This document shows, in pieces, positions 19,834 through 28,419 of a DNA stretch of 50,831 bases (the stretch's first letter is position 1; every line of letters starts with the position of its first letter). The notes below the pieces were generated by a model that was not told the origin of the DNA, ran no database searches, and worked only from the letters and a program-made list of their open reading frames with translations. Source of the DNA: Candidatus Sulfopaludibacter sp. SbA3 (lineage in GTDB: Bacteria > Acidobacteriota > Terriglobia > Bryobacterales > Bryobacteraceae); NCBI GenBank assembly GCA_945860645.1, contig CAMATG010000002.1:1-50831 (forward strand), read 5' to 3'. Position numbers and translations under genes: made by a program.

Positions 19834-22413
19834 ATGAATCGCAAGGAACGGGACGACGAACTGGCGCGCGAACTGCGTGCGCACATGGATTTGGAAGCGG
19901 ACGAACTCCGCGAACAGGGGCTCTCGCCGGAAGAGGCCCGGCTGGCGGCCCGCCGGGCGTTTGGCAGTCCAGCGCTTGCTATGGACCAGACCCGCGATGT
20001 CTGGGCCTGGAACCCTGTCGATGCGTTATCGCGCCAGCTGCGGTTCGCACTCCGCCGCGCTCGCAAGTCGAAGGGATTCACGGCCACAGTCGCGCTGGTC
20101 ATCGCGCTCGCCGTTGGCGTCACGACGGCTATCTTCGCGCTGATCGATGTTGCGTTCTTCAAGCCGCTGCCGTATCCGGAACCGGACCGGCTGGCCTATG
20201 TCACCATGACGTTCAATGCCGCTTCCCGCGGCACGGTGGAGCAGGTGCTCACCGGCGCCCAGTGGGAGATCCTGCGCGACAACGCGGGCTCCTTTGAACC
20301 GGCTGTCTATTCGGAATGGACCACCGGTGTCAACTGTGGCGTGGGCGACCGCGCGTTCTTTGTGCAGCAGCAGCGCGTCGGGGCGAGCTTCTTTCAGGTG
20401 CTCGGTGTCCTGCCTGTGCAGGGGCGCTCGTTCTCAAAAGAGGAGGACATTGAGAACGGTCCGCGGGCCGTAGTGTTGAGCGAATCTCTGCGGCGCCGCA
20501 TCTATGGCGAAGCGGCGGAGGTGATCGGGCAGAAGCTACTGCTGCGCGGGGAGCCCTACACCGTGGTTGGCGTGATGCCGCCGGGCTTCCGCAGCGGCGT
20601 GAATGTGGATCTCTGGACACCGCTCAGGGCTTCCACGCATGGAGAGGGCGAGGGGAACAATTACCAAGGGATGTTGCGGGTAAAGCCTGGGGCTTCTCTT
20701 TCTGCCGTTGCTGGCGAGTTGGACAACCTTTCCAAGAGCCTCCCGCTGCGGCCGCCAGGCAGGGACGGCACGCAGTGGCAGCCGCGGTTCAAGGTGCAGC
20801 CGCTGCTCGAAGGGCGCTCGGCCGTCGTCCGCAAACCGTTGCTGTTGCTGCTCGGCGCCGTTGCCATGGTGCTGCTCATCGGTGCGATTAATGTCGGTGG
20901 GCTGCTGCTGGCCAAGCAGAGCGGGCGGGCGGCCGAGTTGGCGACGCGGCTGGCGCTGGGCGCATCGCGGAGACAAGTCTTCTCGGAGGTCCTGCTGGAC
21001 AGTCTGGTCCTGGTGGCAATCGGCGGCGCGCTTGCTGTACCAGTGTCGGTGGCGGCACTGGACGGGTTGCGTTTGCTGAATGACAAGATGTTCGGACTTG
21101 TGGAGGCGGCGGCCATCGACGGGCGAGCGCTGGCCGTCGCGATGGCCTGCACGCTGGGCGCGGGGCTCATCGCGGGCGTGCTGCCCGCGTGGCAGAGTGT
21201 CTCCCGCAAGCGGCGGGCGTTCCCTCTGGGCCTGCTGGTGGCGGGCCAGGTGGCGCTCGTCGTGCCGCTGCTGGTGGGGGCGGGCCTTTTGGGGCGCTCA
21301 TTCCTGGGTGTGTGGATGATGGAGGCCGGCTTCGACTTGAACAACCTCGTCATCGCGCGCATCTCTTTGCAGGACGCTCGGTACGACGCGCCGGAGAAGA
21401 TCCAGCGGCTATTCCGCGATGGGATCGCGCGCATCCGGGAGGTGCCTGGAGTGGAGGCGGCGGGCGCCGGGCTAACCGTGCCGTTTGAGCGGCAACTCAA
21501 CCAGGGCGTGCGCACCGGCGCGCAACCGGTCCCGGGCGAACGGTTCCGGACCACCAATCTCATCTACATGACACCTGGCTATCTGGAAGCGCTGCGCGTT
21601 CCCCTGCTGCGCGGGCGCGCGCTCAAGGATGGCGACACGGCCGGCACCGCCAAGGTGGCCGTGGTGAACGACGCGTTTGTCCGGCGCTATCTGGATGGGC
21701 GTGACGCGGTTGGCGAGTACATCCGGCTGGGCGGTAAGGAGCCGGTGCAGATTGTTGGTGTGGTCGGCGATACCGCACAGCGCAACTTTGAACGGGGGGC
21801 GCCGCTGGCGCCGATACCGGCTACCTACATCCCAGTCACACAAATGACCAACTTTGCACTTGTGCATCAGTGGTTCTCGCCGGCGTGGGTTGTCCGCAGC
21901 CAGCGTGGGGAGGAAGCGCTTGCGCGGGAGTTGGGGGAGGTGATGCGGTCCCTGGATCCGATGTTGCCACTTTCAAAGTTCACTACGCCGGCGGGGATCA
22001 AGAGCCGGACGCTGGGCTTGGAGCGGCTGCTCGTTTCGTTGCTCAGTTCGTTATCTGCATTAGGGCTGCTGCTGTGTGTGCTGGGCGTGTATGGGCTGGT
22101 GGCGAGTGCGGTGGCGGAGCGGACGAAGGAGATTGGAATCCGGATGGCGCTTGGCGCGACGGTGCCCCATGTGGTGCGCAAAGCGATGCGGCCCGGATTG
22201 CTTTGGGCTTTGGCCGGCGTAGTTGCCGGAGTCCCGCTGCTGTACCTGGGCCGCACGGTTGTGGCTGGGATGATCTATGGGGTTGCCCCGTGGGACCCGC
22301 TGACCTATGCGGCCATTGCCGGGGTGTTGCTGCTGGCTGTTGGCGCCGCCAGTCTCCTGCCGGCCCTGACGTTGACGCGTCTGGATCCGGCAGTGACGTT
22401 GCGGAACCAGTAG
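19834..22413 (+). CDS. ADOP-type ABC permease (MacB/FtsX family, duplicated)
   Basis: An 859 aa membrane protein. The N-terminal soluble segment MNRKERDDELARELRAHMDLEADEL, with GLSPEEARLAARRAFG, is the tag that marks acidobacterial duplicated orphan permeases. Then comes a MacB-like periplasmic core after the first helix (FTATVALVIALAVGVTTAIFALID), and two FtsX domains: helices around LLLLGAVAMVLLIGAINVGGLLLAK and the C-terminal set (LLVSLLSSLSALGLLLCVLGVYGLVASAVAERTKEIGIRMALGA). No ATPase gene is adjacent, which is normal for this orphan family. The substrate is unknown; MacB relatives export small molecules, peptides or lipoproteins. GAGG precedes the ATG. Confidence 0.93.
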   Translation: MNRKERDDELARELRAHMDLEADELREQGLSPEEARLAARRAFGSPALAMDQTRDVWAWNPVDALSRQLRFALRRARKSKGFTATVALVIALAVGVTTAIFALIDVAFFKPLPYPEPDRLAYVTMTFNAASRGTVEQVLTGAQWEILRDNAGSFEPAVYSEWTTGVNCGVGDRAFFVQQQRVGASFFQVLGVLPVQGRSFSKEEDIENGPRAVVLSESLRRRIYGEAAEVIGQKLLLRGEPYTVVGVMPPGFRSGVNVDLWTPLRASTHGEGEGNNYQGMLRVKPGASLSAVAGELDNLSKSLPLRPPGRDGTQWQPRFKVQPLLEGRSAVVRKPLLLLLGAVAMVLLIGAINVGGLLLAKQSGRAAELATRLALGASRRQVFSEVLLDSLVLVAIGGALAVPVSVAALDGLRLLNDKMFGLVEAAAIDGRALAVAMACTLGAGLIAGVLPAWQSVSRKRRAFPLGLLVAGQVALVVPLLVGAGLLGRSFLGVWMMEAGFDLNNLVIARISLQDARYDAPEKIQRLFRDGIARIREVPGVEAAGAGLTVPFERQLNQGVRTGAQPVPGERFRTTNLIYMTPGYLEALRVPLLRGRALKDGDTAGTAKVAVVNDAFVRRYLDGRDAVGEYIRLGGKEPVQIVGVVGDTAQRNFERGAPLAPIPATYIPVTQMTNFALVHQWFSPAWVVRSQRGEEALARELGEVMRSLDPMLPLSKFTTPAGIKSRTLGLERLLVSLLSSLSALGLLLCVLGVYGLVASAVAERTKEIGIRMALGATVPHVVRKAMRPGLLWALAGVVAGVPLLYLGRTVVAGMIYGVAPWDPLTYAAIAGVLLLAVGAASLLPALTLTRLDPAVTLRNQ

Positions 22414-22414
22414 C

Positions 22415-24451
22415 CTACTGCACCACGGTCTGAGCCGCGACGCGGCAGTTGTTGTTTTCCTCATCTTCCGGGACCGCGCCAAAAGCATCGGCGCAGGCCC
22501 TCAGGGTGTAGGTGCCAGGCGTCAATGTCCCCGGTACGGTGACGTTGACGGCGGCGGTGTTCGAGGTACCGGCGGCCATGTTAGCGGCCACGGTGCGAGT
22601 GCCGATGGTGAAGCCGAGGTTGGCGGCGTTGACCAGTTGGAAACGGACGGTGTAGCCGGCGTTGACGCGTTCATTGCCTTCGTTGCGGACGGTGCTGGAC
22701 AGGTTGAAGGTAGTGCCGCGGGGCAGTTGCGTCGGCGGGTTCTCGAGGGCCGTCATCGTCAGGTCCGGCTGGGCTTTGATGATCCCGTGTTCGCGGTAGA
22801 TTTCGGCGATCTTGTTGATGTTGCCGGTCTGCATTTCCTGGAACCCGGCGAAAAGTTCGTGGATGGAAGTGGGGTGGTTGTGGAGCAAGCTGTCGGAGGG
22901 ATCGAAGTTCTTGATCACGTTCCACATCTGCGCGAAGGACATGTTAAAGTTGTCGCGCCGGCCGGGGCCCTGCGCGCCCTGGTCATCGTTGGCGGTGTCG
23001 GTCAGATCCCACAGAATGCCGGCGATGATCCCTTCCACGTTGTCGCGCTCAGCGGCGGTGACGTCCACGGTGGGCAGGGCTTCGAACTCGTACCGGGTTA
23101 CGCCGTAGCCATCTTCGGCTGTGTGGCGGGCATGCATGAAGGCGCCGAAGAAATTGGGCCAGCCCTCGGTCCAGGAGATCACGCCTTTCTCGGGTTGGAA
23201 GATGCAGTGGCCGGGCTTGTCGGGTTGGTCGCAGACGCCGTTGTCGTAATCCGGGATGGGGCTTTCGGCTTTGGTCACCAGGATGTGGTGGCCGTACTCG
23301 TGATAGATGTCGCCCTCGCCGTCGAACGGGCGGTCCGCGTCGAGCGTGATGTTGTTGAAGACCGGCGTGTAGAACGTGCCGTTGCCGGGCCAGAGCACCG
23401 TCACCTTCGACATGTTCTCGTTCACCGTGGACATGAAGGCGTGGGAGCGCATGATGATGTTGTGGGCCTGCGCGGCGTCCTTGTTGGACGTGAGCGTCAG
23501 GGTGCCGAAGTTGACGTTGCCGCCCGCGCTGTTCTGTCTGGTGGAGGAGCGGAAGGTGTAGGTCCCGGCGAAGACGTTGTCGGGTTTTACTTCAACTACG
23601 CTGTTGCTCAGTACGAGGCGGACGTAGAGGTCCGGTCCGTCGAAGAGGTCGCCGCAGTTGGCGCCGAGCGTAAAGTTGCCGTTCGTGTCGGTGATGCCTT
23701 TCACGCAACGCTCGTCGCCGAGGGAGGGGAACGGATTCTCGTTCCAGAGTTCGACGGTGGCGAAGCGAACGGGGCGGCGGACGCCCGCGTCGTCGAGATA
23801 GGTGAAGCGGCCGGTGGCATTGATGGAGACGGCGGCGGAGCGCTGCCCCTTGGCGGACTTAGCGTCCTGGGCTTCCAGGATGACGGTCTCTTTTTCGGGC
23901 TGGCCGGGCAGGCTGGGCTCGGTGGCGTTGGCCGGTTCGGGCAGTGCGGCGCCGGGTTCGAACGTCGCCTCGATAACCTCTTCCGCGCTGCGGTCTGCAT
24001 TCTTGCTTGCCGGGGTTTCTTCCAGTCCGGCCTTCTCCGGGAACTGTCCGCCCATGCGGTCCGTTCGCAGAGTGGCCTTGGACTCCAACTGGTTCGGGAC
24101 GCGGACGGACGCTTGCAGCGCGCCGGGTTCGTCGGACAGCGGGATGGCCTTCATCTGGAACTCCAGGCGCTGCCCAGACTTCAGCGATCCGGTCCACTGT
24201 GTGGGGCCATCGATGACCTGCCAGCCGGCGGGCGGGACCAGCGAATACTCGGCCTGGTCCACGTCGGCGGCCGATTGCAGCACGACGTAGATGGTGGCGG
24301 CTTCGCCGCGGCGAGGAGCGTCGGCGCTGGCCAGGCTGACCTTGACCGGCGAGCCGATGTGGGCCTGGACCGGGGCGCAAAGGAAGGCGAGGGCACCGGC
24401 AACGGCGGCTTCGCGGGCGATCTTCTTGACGATGTGGCAAATCGGGAACAT
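22415..24451 (-). CDS. Secreted metalloprotease-like protein with C-terminal CARDB-like domain
   Basis: The track starts at 24553, but the ATG at 24451 has GGAG 8 nt upstream and opens a signal peptide (MFPICHIVKKIAREAAVAGALAFLCAPVQA), giving 678 aa. Three parts are visible. Residues 30-250 look like extracellular beta-sandwich material. Near residue 385 a zinc-site motif HEYGHH (HExxH) is followed about 40 residues later by WTEGWPNFFGAF, whose Glu could be the third ligand of a gluzincin. The last 100 residues (FNLSSTVRNEGNERVNAGYTV to the end) resemble a CARDB adhesion module. I do not recognise a named peptidase family. The gene ends 1 bp from the convergent permease stop. A 124-bp region upstream shows no convincing promoter. 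Confidence 0.65.
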   Translation of the reverse strand: MFPICHIVKKIAREAAVAGALAFLCAPVQAHIGSPVKVSLASADAPRRGEAATIYVVLQSAADVDQAEYSLVPPAGWQVIDGPTQWTGSLKSGQRLEFQMKAIPLSDEPGALQASVRVPNQLESKATLRTDRMGGQFPEKAGLEETPASKNADRSAEEVIEATFEPGAALPEPANATEPSLPGQPEKETVILEAQDAKSAKGQRSAAVSINATGRFTYLDDAGVRRPVRFATVELWNENPFPSLGDERCVKGITDTNGNFTLGANCGDLFDGPDLYVRLVLSNSVVEVKPDNVFAGTYTFRSSTRQNSAGGNVNFGTLTLTSNKDAAQAHNIIMRSHAFMSTVNENMSKVTVLWPGNGTFYTPVFNNITLDADRPFDGEGDIYHEYGHHILVTKAESPIPDYDNGVCDQPDKPGHCIFQPEKGVISWTEGWPNFFGAFMHARHTAEDGYGVTRYEFEALPTVDVTAAERDNVEGIIAGILWDLTDTANDDQGAQGPGRRDNFNMSFAQMWNVIKNFDPSDSLLHNHPTSIHELFAGFQEMQTGNINKIAEIYREHGIIKAQPDLTMTALENPPTQLPRGTTFNLSSTVRNEGNERVNAGYTVRFQLVNAANLGFTIGTRTVAANMAAGTSNTAAVNVTVPGTLTPGTYTLRACADAFGAVPEDEENNNCRVAAQTVVQ

Positions 24452-24575
24452 GATGTTTTCTCCAGTGTTTTGGCTGATTTCACGCTGTCTGTTTGCGTGT
24501 TCATTAGCCAACGCGCGGAGATTCGCAATACCCCTTGGCCACTTTCGGGGCATTTACAAAACCTTTGCAAGTTCC

Positions 24576-25550
24576 CTATAAGCCGCCGCTTTCCTTTACA
24601 AGTCGCGCCGCTTCCGCCGCCGGCGTGCCTTCGTTGCGGTTGGTCAGAAGGATCACGACAAGTTTCTTATCCGGGTAGCGGAGCAGGGCATTGCGGAAGC
24701 CGCGCGTTTCGCCGGTGTGGCTGATTACGCTGGCGCCATCGCGGGTTTCGAGGCGCCAGCCGAACCCGTAGTTGGTGGGTGTGCCGTCGTTGAGTTTTGC
24801 ACTGGTCCAGGACTGTTGCAGGGTTGCGCAGTCGAGCAGTGTGCAGCGGTCCAGGGCGCGGATCCATTTGGCCAGGTCGATAACGTTGGAGTAGATCCCG
24901 CCATCGCCCAGCACGGCGCTGGTGGCGGATTGATCGTTCCGCTTCCACCCGGTGGCGGTGCGGGAGTGGCCATAGGCGCGGTGCTTGATGGTATCGGCGC
25001 CTTCGATATGGGCGACGGTGTTCTTCATTCCGAGCGGCTTGAAAATGCGGGTCTTTAGAAAGGCGGGGAAGGCCTGTTTCGATGTGTGTTCGACGATGCG
25101 GGCGAGGATGGCGTAGCCAGTGTTGGAGTATCGGTACTGTTCACCAGGGGCAAAGAGGAGTGAGGTTTGCCTGGCGACGAAGGCCTGCACGTCGGAGTCG
25201 GTCAGTTGGGCAGATGTTTCGGGGACGTTTTCGTCGTAATCGCGGAGGCCGCTGGTGTGTGTCAGCAGGTGGCGGATCGTCACGCCGTTGGCGTAGGCGG
25301 GCCAGGACCCGGAAACGTGCTTGCTGACCGGATCGTCGATGGAGAGCTTGCCGTCCTTGGCGAGGAGGAGGATGGCGGTGGCGGTGAATTGTTTGGTTAC
25401 TGAGGCGAGACGAAAGTTGGTTTTCGCCGTGATTCTGCGACCGGACTCGACATCGGCCGCCCCCTCCACTTTCGTCTGTATGGGCTTTCCATCGCGCAGA
25501 ATAAGCAGCGCAGAACCTGGGTCGAGCATCGCCAGTAGAAAACAGAGCAT
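24576..25550 (-). CDS. Serine hydrolase, beta-lactamase family, short N-terminus
   Basis: PF00144-type serine hydrolase. From the ATG at 25550 (324 aa) the SxxK motif is SVTK (Ser50, Lys53), followed by YSN in YRYSNTGYAILARIVE and HTG in VISHTGETRGF. The region before SVTK is shorter than usual, about 50 residues, with only a brief hydrophobic start (MLCFLLAMLDPGSALLIL), so export is uncertain. The track's start at 25592 would overlap the start of the divergent zinc-ribbon gene, and neither start has a visible ribosome-binding site; I prefer 25550. The substrate is unknown. It differs from the 3801 paralogue in its third box (HTG versus HGG). Confidence 0.78.
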   Translation of the reverse strand: MLCFLLAMLDPGSALLILRDGKPIQTKVEGAADVESGRRITAKTNFRLASVTKQFTATAILLLAKDGKLSIDDPVSKHVSGSWPAYANGVTIRHLLTHTSGLRDYDENVPETSAQLTDSDVQAFVARQTSLLFAPGEQYRYSNTGYAILARIVEHTSKQAFPAFLKTRIFKPLGMKNTVAHIEGADTIKHRAYGHSRTATGWKRNDQSATSAVLGDGGIYSNVIDLAKWIRALDRCTLLDCATLQQSWTSAKLNDGTPTNYGFGWRLETRDGASVISHTGETRGFRNALLRYPDKKLVVILLTNRNEGTPAAEAARLVKESGGL

Positions 25551-25584
25551 ACGAGCATGATGCAACGATTGGGATAGCACCGGA

Positions 25585-25884
25585 ATGGGCATTGTTCAGT
25601 TCGGTGCTGCTAATTTGTGCGAGGACTGTGCGCCCGATATTGCGGAGGAACTGACCGCTAACCAGGCGCAGGGAGTGGCGGAGGCTACGCGCCAGCAGAG
25701 GGTGGAACAGGAGCAAAAGACGGACTACGTCAGCGGGGTGAACATGACCGTGGGTGGGCAGTTGGCCGCGAAGAGTGTGGGGGGACGCGCCCCATCGACG
25801 CTCGCTTGCGTGAAGTGCAAAGCCGATATGGGGTCCGGCAAGTTTTGCCCCGAGTGTGGCGGGAAGTTGTCCGGGGGGAAGTGA
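25585..25884 (+). CDS. Small zinc-ribbon protein of unknown function
   Basis: A 99 aa ORF with three CxxC pairs: CEDC near the N-terminus and CVKC plus CPEC near the C-terminus. The last two form a compact zinc ribbon (CVKCKADMGSGKFCPECGGKL) of the type found at the ends of many unrelated proteins. The middle (AEELTANQAQGVAEATRQQRVEQEQ) is a polar helix. An in-frame TGA 27 bp upstream bounds the frame, so it is not a remnant of a longer gene extending left. The start codon lies 34 bp from the divergent hydrolase start, and it ends 15 bp before the Gfo/Idh gene, so it might be the first gene of that operon. No family is recognised. Confidence 0.6.
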   Translation: MGIVQFGAANLCEDCAPDIAEELTANQAQGVAEATRQQRVEQEQKTDYVSGVNMTVGGQLAAKSVGGRAPSTLACVKCKADMGSGKFCPECGGKLSGGK

Positions 25885-25890
25885 TATTCT
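25885..25890 (+). promoter_or_regulatory. Candidate -10 box (TATTCT) before the Gfo/Idh gene
   Basis: TATTCT lies 9 nt before the ATG at 25900. An AAGGA is also present only 2 nt before the ATG, too close to act normally. The -35 region is poor. Confidence 0.3.
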
Positions 25891-25899
25891 CGAAGGACT

Positions 25900-27177
25900 A
25901 TGAGCAACGAAATCACGCGTCGCCATCTCTTGGGTGTCTCGGCCGCTACGATCGCGGGCGCACCCGGTATTCTTTCCGCCCAGAACGTCAGCGGGAAGGT
26001 GAATGTCGGCTGGATTGGGGCCGGCACTCGCGGCATGCACGTCATGAAAATGATGTACCAGGCCGTGCCGGAGAGTGTGGTGATCTCGGGTGTTTGTGAC
26101 ACCTTTGAAGGCAATCTGGCCAAGGGCAAAGACCAGATTCAGACGATGGGCAAGAACACGCCGAAGACCTATGTGGACTACAAGGATCTTCTGGCCGACA
26201 AGTCGATCGACGCCGTGTTTATTGCCACTCCAGAGCATTTGCACCACGAGATGACGATCGCGGCCTTGCGCGCGGGGAAGAACATCTACGTGGAAAAGCC
26301 GCTGGCCCACACCATTGAAGAGGGCCAGGAAATTGTTCGTGAAGCGAAGAAGGCCGGCAAGGTTGTGCAGGTCGGGACGCAGAACCGTTCGAACACGCTC
26401 TACAAAAAGGCCAAGGACATGGTGGCCCAGGGCATGATTGGCGAAGTGCACTACGTTCGCGCCTTCTGGTACCGCAATTCGTTGGAAGACAATCCGGCCT
26501 GGCGCTATGCCATTCCGCCCGATGCCACCGAGAAGAATACCGACTGGAAGAAGTTCCTGGGTTCGGCCAAAAACCGCCCGTTCGATAAACAACGCTACTA
26601 TCAGTGGCGCTTGTACTGGGACTACTCGGGCGGCATCTCCACCGACCTTCTGGTGCACCAGACCGACATTACCAACTTCGTTTGCGGCAAAGCCGAACCG
26701 CTGTCCTGCATGGCCTCCGGCGGTATCTATCGCTGGGCCGGCGCCAGCGACGACCGCGAAGTGCCCGACACCTTGAGCGCCATCTACGAGTACCCCGACA
26801 AGTTCCACATCAACTACTCCTGCTACTTCGGCAACGAACAGTATGGCTACGGCGAACAGTTCATGGGCAACGAAGGAACGATCGAGGTGCTGAACCGCCA
26901 GACGCTGCGCTTCTACACCGAAAAATTCCGCGGCAAGGCGCCGGACAAGGTGAAGGCCCGCCAGGAGTTCACCGAAGACAAACCGGGCAATGACATCCCG
27001 GCGGTGCAGGCGCACACGGCGAACTTCATCAACGCCGTATTGGGCAAAGAAAAAGTGATTGCGCCCGTGGAAGTGGGTCAGCAGGCGGCTGTCTCCGGCC
27101 ACCTCGCCACGCTGTCGTTGCGCAACAACAAGAAAGTCCTGTGGGATAGCAAAACGCAGAAGTACCGCTTCGCTTAG
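25900..27177 (+). CDS. Tat-exported Gfo/Idh/MocA family oxidoreductase
   Basis: A 425 aa NAD(P)-dependent sugar oxidoreductase-like protein. A Tat signal (TRRHLLGVSAATIAGAPGILSA) is followed by a Rossmann domain (VNVGWIGAGTRGMHVMKMM), the EKP motif in KNIYVEKPLAHTIEEG, and the C-terminal alpha/beta domain (YYQWRLYWDYSGGISTDLLVHQTDITNFV) with the usual Lys and His candidates. Exported members often act on glycosides, interconverting hydroxyl and keto groups with a tightly bound cofactor. The MFS gene follows after 27 bp and could import the product. The substrate is unknown. Confidence 0.88.
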   Translation: MSNEITRRHLLGVSAATIAGAPGILSAQNVSGKVNVGWIGAGTRGMHVMKMMYQAVPESVVISGVCDTFEGNLAKGKDQIQTMGKNTPKTYVDYKDLLADKSIDAVFIATPEHLHHEMTIAALRAGKNIYVEKPLAHTIEEGQEIVREAKKAGKVVQVGTQNRSNTLYKKAKDMVAQGMIGEVHYVRAFWYRNSLEDNPAWRYAIPPDATEKNTDWKKFLGSAKNRPFDKQRYYQWRLYWDYSGGISTDLLVHQTDITNFVCGKAEPLSCMASGGIYRWAGASDDREVPDTLSAIYEYPDKFHINYSCYFGNEQYGYGEQFMGNEGTIEVLNRQTLRFYTEKFRGKAPDKVKARQEFTEDKPGNDIPAVQAHTANFINAVLGKEKVIAPVEVGQQAAVSGHLATLSLRNNKKVLWDSKTQKYRFA

Positions 27178-27204
27178 TCCGCAAAGAGAAAAGAGAAACT
27201 GCTT

Positions 27205-28362
27205 ATGGCACAGAACGAGAACAACTCGAGTCGAATTGTGTTTGCCGCCATTCTGGCGATTTTTGTCTACGGCGTCATTGCCGCGATGTTGGGTGTTTTG
27301 TTGGCATCGTTCAACCTGACTCCGGAACAGAACGGAAATATCGCGTTGGCGCAGGCGATCGGTATGATCATCGCTTCGCTATCGGCCGGCCCGATTATCG
27401 ATGCGAAGGGAAAGAAACTGGCGCTGGTTACCTCACTGGCGCTCATCGCCGCTTCGCTATTCCTGCTACGCAGTTCGAGCGGCTACGACCAGCAGTTGCT
27501 GTGGGTATTCGTGCTCGGCTTGGGCGGCGGCATTCTGGTCACCGCGGCAAATGCGCTTGCGGGTGAGGTAAATGAAGAGCGCCGCTCGGCGACGCTGAAC
27601 TTCCTGAACCTGTTCTTCGGCTTGGGCGGTATGGCAACCCCGCTGATCGCGGCGAACCTTGTGAACAACGACCCGCAGATGCTCTGCCTGCTGGCTGCGG
27701 TGTTGGCGACGGTAACTTTGGTCGTCCACTTCACGACGCCTATGCCGGGCCCCAAAGGCGGCGCCGGCGGCGGTGGTGTGGCGATTGGCGAGTTGATCTC
27801 CAAGCCGTCCCTGTGGCTGTTCGCGGGCTTCCTGTTCCTGTACGTCGCGGCTGAAATCGGTGTCTGGAACTGGCTGGCGCAGTTGTTGCAATCGCGCGGT
27901 ACCGATGCGAAAGCGGCGCAGAACATCGTCGGTTGGGGCTTCGCGTTCGGCATCCTCGTCGGCCGCGTCGTTGTCAGCCGCGTGCTGATCAAAGTGCAGC
28001 CTTCGCTGGTGCTACTGGCCAGCGCGGCGTTGATGCTGGTGACCACCTATATCCTGCTGCAGACCACCGATCCGTCGATGGCCTGGGGCACGGTTTTCGC
28101 CGCCGGCATCGCCATGGCGCCGGTGTTCCCGACCACGCTCGGCATGGTGGGCGATGCGTTCCCCAAGGGCACCGCTACCGCGATGGGCTTCGTCATCACG
28201 TTTGGCTGGGTTGGCCTGGCCGTCAGCTCGCGCGTGATCGGCGCGCTGGGCGGCGCCGATCCCAAGCAGTTGCCAACGGCGCTCATGGTGCTCCCGGCAG
28301 CCAGCGCGCTGATGGTTGTGATCATGATCGTGCTCCGCGCCATCACGCCGAAGAAAGCGTAA
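27205..28362 (+). CDS. MFS transporter
   Basis: A 385 aa polytopic protein with about 12 hydrophobic segments in two halves. The first half begins IVFAAILAIFVYGVIAAMLGVLLASF. The loop after helix 2 (GPIIDAKGKKLALVTSLAL) is a form of the MFS motif A, and the second half begins near ISKPSLWLFAGFLFLYVAAEIGVWNWLAQLL. The fold resembles fucose/sugar:proton symporters. It follows the Gfo/Idh gene and precedes a strong terminator, so the two are probably the core of one transcript handling a sugar derivative. The specific substrate is not readable. Confidence 0.87.
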   Translation: MAQNENNSSRIVFAAILAIFVYGVIAAMLGVLLASFNLTPEQNGNIALAQAIGMIIASLSAGPIIDAKGKKLALVTSLALIAASLFLLRSSSGYDQQLLWVFVLGLGGGILVTAANALAGEVNEERRSATLNFLNLFFGLGGMATPLIAANLVNNDPQMLCLLAAVLATVTLVVHFTTPMPGPKGGAGGGGVAIGELISKPSLWLFAGFLFLYVAAEIGVWNWLAQLLQSRGTDAKAAQNIVGWGFAFGILVGRVVVSRVLIKVQPSLVLLASAALMLVTTYILLQTTDPSMAWGTVFAAGIAMAPVFPTTLGMVGDAFPKGTATAMGFVITFGWVGLAVSSRVIGALGGADPKQLPTALMVLPAASALMVVIMIVLRAITPKKA

Positions 28363-28376
28363 GCACTGTAACTCCC

Positions 28377-28418
28377 AACGGCCTCCCGGTGCTTCGGCCC
28401 TGGGAGGCCGTTTCCTTT
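28377..28418 (+). terminator. Intrinsic terminator after the MFS gene
   Basis: AACGGCCTCCC and GGGAGGCCGTT form a perfect 11-bp stem around a 14-nt loop, followed by TCCTTT. Because the stem is symmetric and lies between convergent genes it could serve both strands, but the T-rich tail favours the plus strand. Confidence 0.9.
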
Positions 28419-28419
28419 G

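Noticed and set aside
24520-24560. dif-like site (GATTCGCAATA...) near the skew switch
   Set aside because: Only the left arm loosely resembles a XerC site; the central region and XerD arm do not match.
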